From NCBI GenBank assembly GCA_033002965.1, contig JAURVB010012704.1, positions 1 through 64,000 of the forward strand: DNA of 64,000 nt. The letters run 5' to 3'. Shown piece by piece: positions 32,912 through 44,000 of the stretch. The stretch comes from Piper betle. Lineage: Eukaryota > Streptophyta > Magnoliopsida > Piperales > Piperaceae. Position 1 is the stretch's first letter; each line of letters opens with the position of its first letter. The notes beneath the pieces were generated by a model. The model made no database searches. It had not been told where the DNA came from and saw only the letters and a list, made by a program, of their open reading frames with translations. The position numbers and the translations under genes were made by a program.

Positions 32912-35725
32912 TGTAAAGACCGTGGAAAAAAAATTTCTAATATATTCAACTCGGGCAGGGAAGGATCGAACGTTAGAGAATTAATATTAATTATATTATA
33001 ATCTCTACCCGGTTAAGTCTACCCGCTTAAATATTTTATTCCTTATCCGATTACCCGGTTAAAGAATAAAACCCTAACCGTCATTTCATTTTATAAAGGA
33101 TGTCCTCCACCCTAGCCTTCATTCGGATTTTCTTCTCGTCTTCCTTGTCGGCTTGTCTCCTTCCTCGCTTAGGTATTCTTCCTATCTCCCTCTTCTTAAT
33201 TTTCTTGCATGCATATTTTAATAACAAACTTTATAATCATGAGAATTAAAGTTTGAAATCAACAAAAAAAAAGAAACTAAACAAAAAAATTAAACTTTAA
33301 TTTGGCCGACGAGTCCCCTGTTTTGGCGAGATGGGGAGGCACAGGCAAAGTCACCGGAAAACGATGGCGAGGGTCGTTCCAACGATAGAAGATAATCCTA
33401 CCCTCTTCGTCGATCAGTGTAGGGTCGATCTCGCGTGTGTGGATGTCGGCCTGGGGTGGTAAATGGCTAAAAATAGTAGCGGAAGCAAAAACAGGGGTGA
33501 CGGTGGTTGAGGAAGAAATCTGACCGTCCTGGGTGGCGACCGTCGAGGGTGACGAGGCGACCATCCAATTGAGGCGGCGACGCTCGCTGGCGGTGGAATC
33601 GCCAACGCGAGTGTGCCGCTAGGAACGCGATGCGGGCATCGCCGGGCTGGAAGGCAGCCGGAGTTGGCCGGGGCAACACCGCAATGGCATGGCAAGTCTG
33701 GGCGGTGGCTATTGATGGCTTCCGGAGATGATTGTTACCGGCAGCGGGAGGGCGGCTGCTGTCGGGAACAGGGGATGGCCCGGGGAAGAAGAAGAAGAAG
33801 GGCGGTGGCAATTCTGTAAAGTTACTAAAGTAATTAATTATTGGACGAAGTCAACATGGACATAAGTAATAAAAATACGGTAATGATAAACTGTCGATAA
33901 TTAATCTGCGTAATAAAAGCGATCAAATTAAATCGGACGGTCATAAGTAATTAATAAATAAAGATGTTACCTTTACCATATTAAATTTTATATTAGGTAA
34001 ATAAAGTGATTATTTTAATAACGAGTTAGTAATATAGAAAATAGGTTATTAAACTATAGTCTGATAGCAATCACTCGCGTCGAACCTAAATAGCATAATG
34101 GAAATAAATAAAGTTTGAAACTTTATAGAGTCAAATAATTTAAAATAATTGTATTAATAATATTTATGAATTAAAATAATTCAAATTATTTTAAATAATT
34201 TAATTGAACAACTTAATTAATTAAATTGCTGTAAGTAATAGTAGCGATTAAAAAATTATAATCGAAGAAAAATATATTAATAATAGTAATTAAATATTTG
34301 GGTATAAGTTGATAATTATTTTATTATTTGTTAGGTGATAATTATGATCTAGATTATTAATGTGAAGTAGGATTTAAATGATTATGTCACAGGAATAGTA
34401 TAATTTTAATATTGTTGAAATTTAATAGTGATATATATATATTAGTCATTTAGTTGATTGCATTTCTACTCGAATAAAATTATACTTATGTATAATATTA
34501 TGTCCTCGTTCTGATTTGGATCATTGGTCGCAGCTGCAAGTTCGAAATATTCAGGTTCGTATAATTATTTAAAATGTTGAATTTTCCCTTGTGGATAACC
34601 TAATCAGCCTGAGCCCAGACTCGATCACCATGCACCGAGTGCAACCGGGGTCAAGGAATTGACTCAATCTGACACGGGCTACGCCCTTCATAATTATATG
34701 ATGGACTGACCCATCAACCAATAAATTAGACATGGCGGATTGGACTCGCTAGCTAATTACGGACATGGTGGATTGGACCCACCAGCCGATAACGGACAGG
34801 GCGGATTGGACTCGCCAGCTGATAATGGACATGATGGACTGACCCATTAGCCAATAAATTAGACATGGTAGATTGGACTCACCAGCCAATTACGGATATG
34901 GTGGATTGGACCCACCAGCCGATAACGGACATGGCGGATTGGACTCGCCAGCCGGTAATAGACATGATGGACTGACCCATCGGCCAATAAATTGGACATG
35001 GCGGATTGGACTCACCAGCCAATTACGGACATGGTGGACTGACCCATAAGCCAATAGATGGACATGGTGGACTGACCCATCGGCAAACTAATGGACATGG
35101 TGGATTGGACTCACCAGCCGATAACGGACATGGCGGATTGGACTCACCAGCCGGGAATGTACATGATGGATTGACCCATCACCCAATAGGTGGACATGGT
35201 GTACTGACCCATCAGCCAACTAATGGACATGGTGGACTGAACCATCAGCTAATAAATGGTCATGTTGGAATGGTCACAAGTGCCAATATTATAGATAATG
35301 ATAGGGAGTTTATGGACTTGTTTTATTTAATTATACGGCTTAGTGGTTAATCACTAACGTGGAATTGCCTCCGCAGGTTAGCAGCTGGACCTAAAGACTA
35401 AGAGACAACATGGTGGTTTCTTCTACCAACGCAGGTTGTGAACGGTTAATAAACGGACTTCTCTTTTTACTTTTCTTGTGTTATAAATGTGGCTATGGGA
35501 AACGGTCCAAGACTGTGGGATAATTACTTCATGCATTGTCATTTGAAAATAAGTTCTTTTGAGTTAGAAATGCTAGACTTATTTGCTTCATATTATTCAT
35601 GTAACCTTTTAAGTAACAGCTGGTCCGGTTAGGATTGGTTGTTATAGGGTTGGTTTTTGTTAAATTTTGAGTAACACCCTAGCCAGCAAGGCCCACAATA
35701 TCGTGAAAAATGGTGGGTCGTTACA
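32912..35725 (+). repeat. 5' LTR of the Del-type element
   Basis: It runs from TGTAAAGACC to GGGTCGTTACA, immediately before the primer site. It contains ACCCGGTTA repeats near 33000-33060 and a GC-rich segment at about 33300-33800, whose open frames in several phases are low in complexity. AT-rich sequence and a minisatellite at 34698-35264 follow. Compared with the 3' LTR it lacks about 90 bp at about 33815. Confidence 0.88.
34698..35264 (+). repeat. Minisatellite in the 5' LTR (about 17 units of 31-35 bp)
   Basis: Units begin ACATGGCGGATTGG, ACATGGTGGATTGG or ACATGATGGACTG. Each holds a short dyad: TGGCGG with TCGCCA, TGGTGG with CCACCA, TGATGG with CCATCA, separated by 6-7 bases. Unit types alternate, and this copy is more diverged than the 3' LTR array. 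Open frames across it (reading GHGGL..SPA) arise from the repeat. Confidence 0.93.
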
Positions 35726-35727
35726 GG

Positions 35728-35740
35728 TGGTATCAGAGCC
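35728..35740 (+). other. Primer-binding site (initiator Met tRNA)
   Basis: TGGTATCAGAGCC, complementary to the 3' end of plant initiator methionine tRNA, two bases after the LTR end TTACA. It marks the start of minus-strand DNA synthesis. Confidence 0.93.
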
Positions 35741-35890
35741 AGGTTTCCCACAAGCTCACATTTTATGACTCAAGTACCTTGTTGAAAAGTCCAATTATTA
35801 TCTTTTCCCACTGTGTGTGTTATTAATTAACAAATTCATTCGCTAATATACCTAAGTCATAATTGGGGTAAAAAAACATATTAATGAACC

Positions 35891-36595
35891 ATGATGGTTC
35901 AACGTTTCACATGGCAGGCACTCATAGATAGTCAAGCCGATCAGCGCAGTCAAATTCGAACAAAGAGAATGTGTTGGCCCAAATCCTAAGGGCCATATAG
36001 GGACTAGCGCAGGCTTTAGAAAATACAAATTATGTGGTTCAGAATATTGTGCAGCAGTTACTGAGAGTGGTAACAGGGAATGGAGCCTTAAACTCGGTAG
36101 CGGGTCCTAGTAATGTCCCAGATGGTGATCAGGGGAGTGCCCAAGGGTGGGCAGGGTTATCTGACCCGGGCGAGCGAGGGGAGCTTCCAAACCTAGTGCC
36201 ACCGGTAGTCCGACAAGTGGTGCCGCCAGCTGTGGATGATAGTGAACGATACACTGTGGAAAAGTTCCGAAAGAATGGAGCTGAGGTATTCATTGGAGGG
36301 ACTGATCCAATGAAGGCAGAGAGCTAGATAGACATTACTGAAAAAGCGTTTAGAGCTCTGTCTGTGCCCCACCGCCATCAAGTGAGATTGGCAACATGCA
36401 TGCTTCAAGAGGAAGCATCTTATTGGTGGAAATCCATGGAGAAAACCACTTTCCATCGATGTGAGATTTCCTCCATCGCGTGGGCGGAATTTGTGGCAGC
36501 TTTCAATGGACAATATTTTCCAATAGCCCGTTGTCCAGAAGAAAGCACTGGCGTTCGCCAATTTGGTTCAGGGGAGGATTCAGTCTGGGAATATG
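35891..36595 (+). pseudogene. gag: Truncated gag of the Del-type element
   Basis: Only the N-terminal half of Gag is present. After a degenerate leader, the frame at 36034-36327 reads YTVEKFRKNGAEVFIGGTDP, then a TAG where the family has Trp (AES-stop-IDITEKAF). It continues with HRHQVRLATCMLQEEASYWW and [15 protein letters not shown]. Near 36590, after GEDSVWEY, Gag stops abruptly and reverse-transcriptase N-terminal sequence begins, so the zinc knuckle and protease are missing. Confidence 0.85.
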
Positions 36596-38609
36596 TGTAT
36601 TCCCAGACGAACTTCCAGGGTTACCTCCTAAGTGGGCAGTGGAGTTTGCCATTGACCTAGCACCTGGAGTGACACCAATTTCTAAAGCACCAGTCTTGAC
36701 ACTGCCAAATGGTAATGATGGATTCGTAGTCTTCAGCGATGCGTCATTGTTGGGTTTAGGATGCGTCCTTATGCAAGAAGGTAAGGTGGTGGCCTATGCC
36801 TCTCGTCAATTGAAGATTCATGAGCAAAATTATGCAACCCATGACTTGGAACTGGCAGCAGTAGTTTTTGCCCTAAAGATTTGGAGGCACTACTTGTATG
36901 GAGCCCAGTTCGAAGTCTTCACTGACCACCAGAGTTTGAAGTATATCTTCACCCAGAATGACCTTAACCTTCGACAGAGGCGGTGGATGGAATATCTGAA
37001 GGACTACGACTTCCAAATCTTATACCATCCAGGGAAAGCGAATGTGGTAGCCGACGCGTTGAGTCAGAAGGGCAAAGTGGACAAAAGTCAGCAGTTAGCT
37101 AGACTTTGGGCCATGTCAGCAGAAGTGGTAGCTATCAACCCGGTGGAGCAACTAACAGGCTTATTGGCAAATTTGGTTGTTTCCAATGATTTAGTTGATC
37201 GTGTTAAGCTAGCACAAATGGGTGATGAGGAGCTGAATAAAATGTTGGACAAGATTCCTGACATTGTAGCTGATTCAAATAGTGTGATCAGATTTAGAGG
37301 ATGGTTGTGTGTACCCAAGGATAATGCACTGAGGCGGGATATTTTGGAGGAGGCTCATCGCTCAAAGTTCTCGATACACCCTGGAGTTACTAAAATGTAT
37401 CAGGATTTAAAGCGAACCTACTGGTGGATTGGGATGAAGAGGGATGTTGTGAATTTTGTCTCTAAGTGTCAGACTTGCCAACAGATCAAAGCCCAACATC
37501 AACTACCTGGAGGACTATTACAACCTTTAGAAATACCATCGTGGAAATGGGAGTGTGTCACATGTGATTTTATTTCAAAGCTCCCAAGAACTCAAAAGAA
37601 GCATGACTCCATATGGGTAGTTGTGGACCGACTAACTAAGGTAGCTCACTTCATCCCCACGAAATCAATGAGAACGGCGGAATACCTGGCAGGATTATAT
37701 GTTGACAATATTGTCAAATTGCATGGGATTCCAAAGGAGATAGTCTCCGACCGCGATCCCCTATTCACCTCACATTTCTGGGAAGCTTTCCAAAAAGCCA
37801 TGGGAACTCAGATTAAGTTGAGTACAGCATATCATCCCCAAACTGATGGGCAGAGTGAGAGGACTATTCAAACTTTGGAAGATTTGTTAAGAGCTTGCAT
37901 TGTTGACTGGGGAGGTGACTGGGAGAAACACTTAGCCTTGGCTGAATTCACCTACAATAACTCTTACCAAGCCAGTATAGGGATGGCACCATTTGAAGCC
38001 TTATATGGTAGGCCCTGTAGATCTCCATCGTGCTGGCTGGAGTCTACCGAAGCAATTATAGTCGGGCCAGAAATGGTGAGGGAAGCAACTGAAAAGGTGA
38101 AACTCATTCACCAAAGACTTAAGGCAGCTCAGGATTGACAAAAGAGTTATGCTGATACTCGAAGGAAGGACTTAGAGTTCCAAGTTGGGGAGTTTGTGTA
38201 CCTAAAGACATCTCCTACGAAGGGGGTGATCAGATTTAAAATATCAGGAAAGTTGAAGCCAAGATTCATAGGACCGTTTCCAATCCTGGATCGAGTTGGG
38301 AATTGTGCATATAGATTAGCATTGCCACCAAGCCTTGCTGGAGTACACAATGTTTTCCATGTGTCAATGCTAAAGAAGTATGTACGGGATGAGGATCATA
38401 TCATCACAAATTTTGAAGACTTAGAGCTACAATCAAATTTAACTTACGAGGAAAAGCCGATCCGCATCCTGGCAAGAGAAATAAAGACACTAAGGAACAA
38501 GGAAATTCCTTTGGTAAAAGTATTGTGGAAAAATCAGGGGTCAGAAGAAGCTACATGGGAGACTGAACAAGAAATGGTAAGGAAATACCCTAGCCTATTT
38601 GTGGCATAG
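36580..38609 (+). pseudogene. pol: Rearranged Del-type pol (RT start-RNase H-IN-chromodomain)
   Basis: One open frame (36480-38138) starts in out-of-phase gag. It enters RT N-terminal sequence ([25 protein letters not shown]), then jumps straight to RNase H ([22 protein letters not shown], later [15 protein letters not shown]). The whole RT palm, including its YxDD box, is absent. Integrase is well kept: the HHCC finger ([16 protein letters not shown]), and catalytic Asp in CDFIS, Asp in VSDRDP and Glu in DGQSERT. A TGA at 38136 interrupts it where CGA is expected. The frame resumes at 38196-38609 with the GPF module KPRFIGPFPI and a chromodomain (RILAREIKTLRNKEIPLVKV). It would be non-autonomous at best. 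Confidence 0.9.
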
Positions 38610-38726
38610 GAGTTTTATAATTGTAGCGGCATGAACCGATCCCAAAGAAATAAATAAAGTTAATCATAATTGTTCTGTTGCTTGTTATGATATTTCGGGG
38701 ATGAAATATTTCCAAGTTGGGGAGAT
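38610..38726 (+). other. 3' untranslated segment with polypurine tract
   Basis: This follows the chromodomain stop. It contains TTTCGGGGATGAAATATTTCC, common before the LTR in this lineage, and AAGTTGGGGAGAT directly before the LTR TG at 38727. Confidence 0.75.
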
Positions 38727-41020
38727 TGTAAAGACCGTGGAAAATTTTTTTTTCTAATATATTCGACTCGGGCAGGGAAGGATCGAACGTTAGAGAATTA
38801 ATATTAATTATATTATATTCTCTACCCGGTTAAGTCTACCCGGTTAAATATTTTATTCTTTACCCGGTTACCCGGTTAAAGGGATTTCCACAAACCCTAG
38901 CCGTCATTTCATTTTATAAAGGACGTCCTCCACCCTAGCCTTCATTCGGATTTTCTTCTCCTCTTCCTTGCCGGCGTGTCTCCTTCCTTGCTTAGGTATT
39001 CTTCTTATCTCCCTCTTCTTAATTTTCTTGCATGCATATTTTAATTTGATAATAAACTTTATAATCGTGAGGATTAAAGTTTAAAATCAACAAAAAAAAT
39101 AAACTAAACACAAAATTAAACTTTAATTCGGCCGACGAGTTCCCCTGTTTCGGCGAGATGGGGAGGCACAGGCAAAGTCACCGGGAAACGGTGGCGAGGG
39201 TCGTTCCGACGTCGGAAGATGATCCTACTCTCTTCGTCGATCAGTGTAGGGTTGATCTCGCGTGTGTGGATGTCGGCCTGGGGTGGTGAATGGCCAAAAA
39301 CAGTAGCGGCGGCAAAAACAGGGGCGACGGCGGTTGAGGAAGAAATCCGGCCGTCCTGGGTGGCGACGGGTTCCAATATGGCCGGGGAAGGTAGATAGGT
39401 GGTCGAGGGTGACGAGGCGACCACCCAATTGAGGCGGCGACGCTCGCCGGCGGTGGAATCGCCGACGCGAGCGCGCCGCTAGGAAGGCGATGCGGGCGTC
39501 GCCGCGGCTGGAAGACGGCCGGAGTTGGCCGGGGCGACACCGCAAGGGCATGGCAGGGCTGGGCGGACGATGATTGATGGCGGCCGGAGGTCGGCGGCGG
39601 CGGCGGCGGTTGGAGCGCGCCTGGAGTCGGGAACAGAGCATGCCGGAGAAGAAGAAGAAGAAGGGCGGTGGCAATTCTGTAAATACTGGTTGACTCGATA
39701 CCGACTCGAGTTAAAAATAATACAAACTCGTAATAAATCTTTAAAAATAATTATTTTAACGGGTTATAGGGTAAAGTTACTAAACTAATTAATTATTGGA
39801 CGAAGTCGACATGGACATAAGTAATAAAAATACGGTAATGATAAACTGTCGATAATTAATCGGCATAATAAAAGCGATCAAATTAAATCGGACGGTTATA
39901 AGTAATTAATAAATAAAGATGTTACCTTTACCATATTAAATTTAATATTAGGTAAATAAAGTGATTATTTTAATAACGAGTCAGTAATATAGAAAATGGG
40001 TTATTAAACTATAGTCGGGTAGCAATCACTCGCGTCGAACCTAAATAGCATAATGGAAATAAATAAAGTTCGAAACTTTATAGAGTCAAATAATTTAAAA
40101 TAATTGTATTAATAATATTTATGAATTAAAATAATTCAAATTATTTTAAATAATTTAATTGAACAACTTAATTAATTAAATTGCTGTAAGTAATAGTAGC
40201 GATTAAAAAATTATAACCGAAGAAAAATATATTAATAATAGTAATTAAATATTTGGGTATAAGTTGATAATTATTTTATTATTTGTTAGGTGTTAATTAT
40301 GATCTAGATTATTAATGTAAAGTAGGATTTAAATGATTATGTCACATGAATAGTTTAATATTTAATATTGTTGAAATTTAATAGTAATATATATATTTGT
40401 CATTTAGTTGCATGCATTTCTACTCGAATAAAATTATACTTATGTATAATTTTATGTCCTCGTTCAGATTAAGATCATTGGTCGCAGCTGCAAGTTCGAA
40501 ATATCCAGGTCCGTATAATTATTTAAAATGTTGTATTTTCCCTTGTGGATAACCTGGTCAGCCTGAGCCCAGATTCGACCACCATGCACCGAGTGCAACC
40601 GGGGTCAAGGAATTGACTCAGTCTGACACGGGCTACGCCCTTCATAATCATATAATGGACATGATGGACTGACCCATCAGCCAATAAATTGGACATGGCG
40701 GATTGGACTCGCCAGCCAATTACGGACATGGTGGATTGGACCCACCAGCCGATAACGGACATGGCGGATTGGACTCGCCAGCTGGTAATGGACATGATGG
40801 ACTGACCCATCAGCCAATAAATTGGACATGGCGGATTGGACTCGCCAGCCAATTACGGACATGGTGGATTGGACCCACCAGCCGATAACGGACATGGCGG
40901 ATTGGACTCGCCAGCCGGTAATGGACATGATGGACTGACCCATCAGCCAATAAATTGGACATGGCGGATTGGACTCGCCAGCCAATTACGGACATGGTGG
41001 ACTGACCCATGAGTCAATAC
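38727..41020 (+). repeat. 3' LTR of the Del-type element, truncated
   Basis: It begins TGTAAAGACC like the 5' LTR and follows it collinearly, with substitutions, to the minisatellite. It then changes near 41020 into unrelated sequence, so the final GTCGTTACA end and the target duplication are missing. It has about 90 bp (near 39690-39780) not present in the 5' LTR. Confidence 0.88.
40656..41020 (+). repeat. Minisatellite in the 3' LTR with ~133-bp higher-order period
   Basis: Eleven units of 33-34 bp follow the order C-A-B-A, repeated nearly perfectly. Type C has TGATGG..CCATCA (40795-40812), type A TGGCGG..TCGCCA (40696-40714) and type B TGGTGG..CCACCA (40729-40747). In every complete unit both arms of the small dyad match although the arm sequences differ between types. 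Confidence 0.93.
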
Positions 41021-44000
41021 TTTGGAATGATCTTCACATTTTAAAAGTCACCGCTTATAGTTGTAGAGGAGGTTCTACCTCTGTTACAACTAGGGGTGTT
41101 CATATAAGATTCTTTTAAGTCTAAGATACACCTTTGTAGTATGAACTTTGTATGCATTTTATGAAAACCAAGCTTCGTGTCCATCTTAAGCCTCTACGGA
41201 GGGTTGAGATCCACTTTTGTAAAGTCTGTACACAATAGCCCAACGAGTAGCTTTCAAATTATAATATCACGATTCAGTCCATCCTTTGAAATTGAATTAG
41301 GGTGTTAAAACTATACTTCATGTACAAATGGACACCATTATATATTATTAACTAAAAGATATTCAACTTAGAGATGAATAGCCTATATGAGGCACATGAG
41401 GTGTAGCTTACATTAATTTTTATCCAAAAGAGTCAAGCTGAAAAGAGATATAAACATAGATCTACAAGAAAATTCCAAATGGCTTGTCCATGAGGAAAAT
41501 TGTAAGTAAATAATCTTACGTCTTACTGATACCTTGTAAAAGAGTTATTATTCTTTGTGTTTTATGTTGAGTTTTTGTCATGTTTTGTGTGATTTTTTAT
41601 TTTAATTTTATTAGTTTAGGAGTTTATTAGGTATTATTAACAAAACAAGAAATCATTATGATTTTGGTGTAAAAAGTGCTAATTAATATTGTTTTGGAAG
41701 GGTATACGAGTTAAAAGATGATGCATAACGAATTCAGAACAAACTCGGGTCGAAAAAGTTGTACTTTGGTGTTCTGGCCGAAACCCCAAAGCTCAAGCGC
41801 TGGGATTCAAAGCGCTCAAGTGTTGCCCTATAGTTTAGAAGGAATTATAGCGGAGACTAGATCACTCGAGTGCTAGAGATCAGAACACTTGACCATTGGC
41901 AGTGGAAAAACAAAGTTTTAGTATTTTGGGATTTCATGGTGGGCCCCACTTATACTATTGGGTGGATCATTTATAAACTTGATTAGGGTTTTGAAGAGAG
42001 GAGGAAGAAAAAAATACTGGACGGCTAAGCGACAGTATGAAAGATGAGAAGGAACAATGAAAAAGTTGGATCAGAAGAAAAATATGTTTTCTTAAAAGAG
42101 TTTTTCTTATTTTGATTTAGTTTTCTTTGTAATTAAATCAAGTTTTTATATCACATATGAATTTCTTGACTTTAATCGAATATTTTATGGAATAAATTCT
42201 TTTATAGGATTTTCAATGACACCTAGTGCACAGATTAATAAAGGTTATTAATTTTTATCTATGTGGTTGTGATGTTGGATCATATATTTTATTATGTTCG
42301 TAATGTTAACATTAGATTGACCATCTATTGTTAGACCTAGAGATTTGATCTTGTCTAGAGATAGAAAAATTAAAATTTTCATTGAATAAACTAGCCTTTG
42401 TTCATTTATTTTAGGTGTTTCACATGTGAGATAGAGATATACTCATATGTCTAGGGTAACTGTTAAGAGCAAAACATAAAGTATCGTTTTACATACAAAA
42501 TTGCATCGAGATATAGAAGTTAGGTGTGAGTTATAAGTTCATGGTGAATCAAGAGATTATCATAAATAATTAATTCTCATGGTTAGTTATCCAAATGTAC
42601 AATTCATGTGTAGAAGTTATAAGTTTAATTATATAGTGTACTAGGTGAAATTGAAAATCTTAGGTTTGTTGTCTTGAAGTTAATATGTAATTTTAATATT
42701 GCATGTTAGATTAATTTAATCTTAATTCATAATTAAATTAGTTTTGGTAATTGAGAATTTTAACTATTAATTCTTCATATGACAATACTTTTTATCACTT
42801 TTATTACTTGATTCGGCACGTGCACTTGTATTATAATTTCCATATCACTTACCATGAGCATTAGAATAGGCAAAAATAATAAAAGTCTAGAGAAGTGTAA
42901 AAAAATAGTGAATAGTACTATTGGCAAACCTTGACGGTGCATTTAACTCCAGAATTTACACCCTATTTTATATTATGTATAAATCTCTATTTAAATCTAG
43001 ACATATCAAATTAAAAGTATAAGTTTAACTTAAAAGATAAATAAAACTATCTATTTTATTTACTACCCATATAGATAGCAATTTTTTTACGATTGTATTC
43101 TTATATTTTAAAAACTTCATTTTACTTTAAACATTATTCATCAACGAATGTTAACTGTATATACAATAATTTTAATTTTTATATGGACAGATGTCAGGAA
43201 ATAATTTATCACAAAAAATAATTTTGCTTCAAAATAAAAATATTATATATTTCAGTGTAATATTTTATTATATTACAATAAAATTAATATCTTTTATAAT
43301 TAGAATAAATATATTAATGAGATAAAGATTTTAAGATTTGTAATTATTTTTTATTTATTAATAATTTTCAGACTATTATTTAATGTAAATATTTAATATT
43401 AAATACTTTTAAAATATTAAATTAACTAGTCAAAGTCCCGTGTGATGCGTGAGAGGCATTTGAAACTTATTAATAATGTATATTAAGAACATGTATACTT
43501 AATTCTAAAATATCAGTTATTATTATTTTTCAATAAATTAATGAATATCTATTTGTCTTTAACAAAAAATAACTATTTTTAGAAAACTATAGTTGCATAC
43601 AAATATTAAATGTAATTTTAATTTTATACTAAAAATAAGTGATAATCTTAGTAGAGTAGGTATTCATAAGTAAAAAATTCAATTTGAGTAAAATTTCAGT
43701 AATTGAATAGAATTTAATATTCTTGAAAATTTTTAATTTGAATCAAATTGTACTCTAAATTTTTCTTAATAATGAATAACGATAAATAATTAAATCGAAA
43801 TATGAAATTATGTAAAAATCCTAAATTAAGCATATATTAGTCAGTTATTAACTAACAAATTTTAATTTGAATGATATAATTATAAATACATTAACACTTT
43901 CAATTTTTTTAGATTTCCTAATTTGGCTAGAATTATACTCCATTATTCCAAAATAATAATAATAATAATTTTAAATCGAGTAAATATTGATTGGGCCTTA

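Larger units (their letters stand above)
32912..41020 (+). mobile_element. Ty3/gypsy Del/Tekay-type retrotransposon, internally deleted
   Basis: A 2.8-kb 5' LTR, an initiator-Met-tRNA primer site, gag, RNase H, integrase with C-terminal chromodomain, a polypurine tract and a truncated 3' LTR follow in order on the plus strand. Very long LTRs and a chromodomain ending WETEQEMVRKYPSLF fit the Del/Tekay lineage. The protease and reverse-transcriptase core are missing. The 3' LTR stops inside its minisatellite near 41020, so about 0.7 kb of LTR is absent. The two LTRs differ by many substitutions and by indels of tens of bases, so insertion is not recent. Confidence 0.9.

Noticed and set aside
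33277..33819. Several overlapping frames in the GC-rich part of the Del-type LTR, repeated at 39116-39674
   Set aside because: Open in multiple phases on both strands, low complexity, no domain, and located inside LTRs.
35006..35350. Repetitive protein frames (GHGGL..SPA type) across the minisatellite
   Set aside because: They arise from repeat units of about 33 bp that keep a frame by length; the array also reads open on the minus strand (40523-41010).
40656..41020. A CRISPR-like look: ~33-bp repeats at regular spacing
   Set aside because: The units are contiguous, with no unique spacers, and sit inside a plant LTR; it is a minisatellite.
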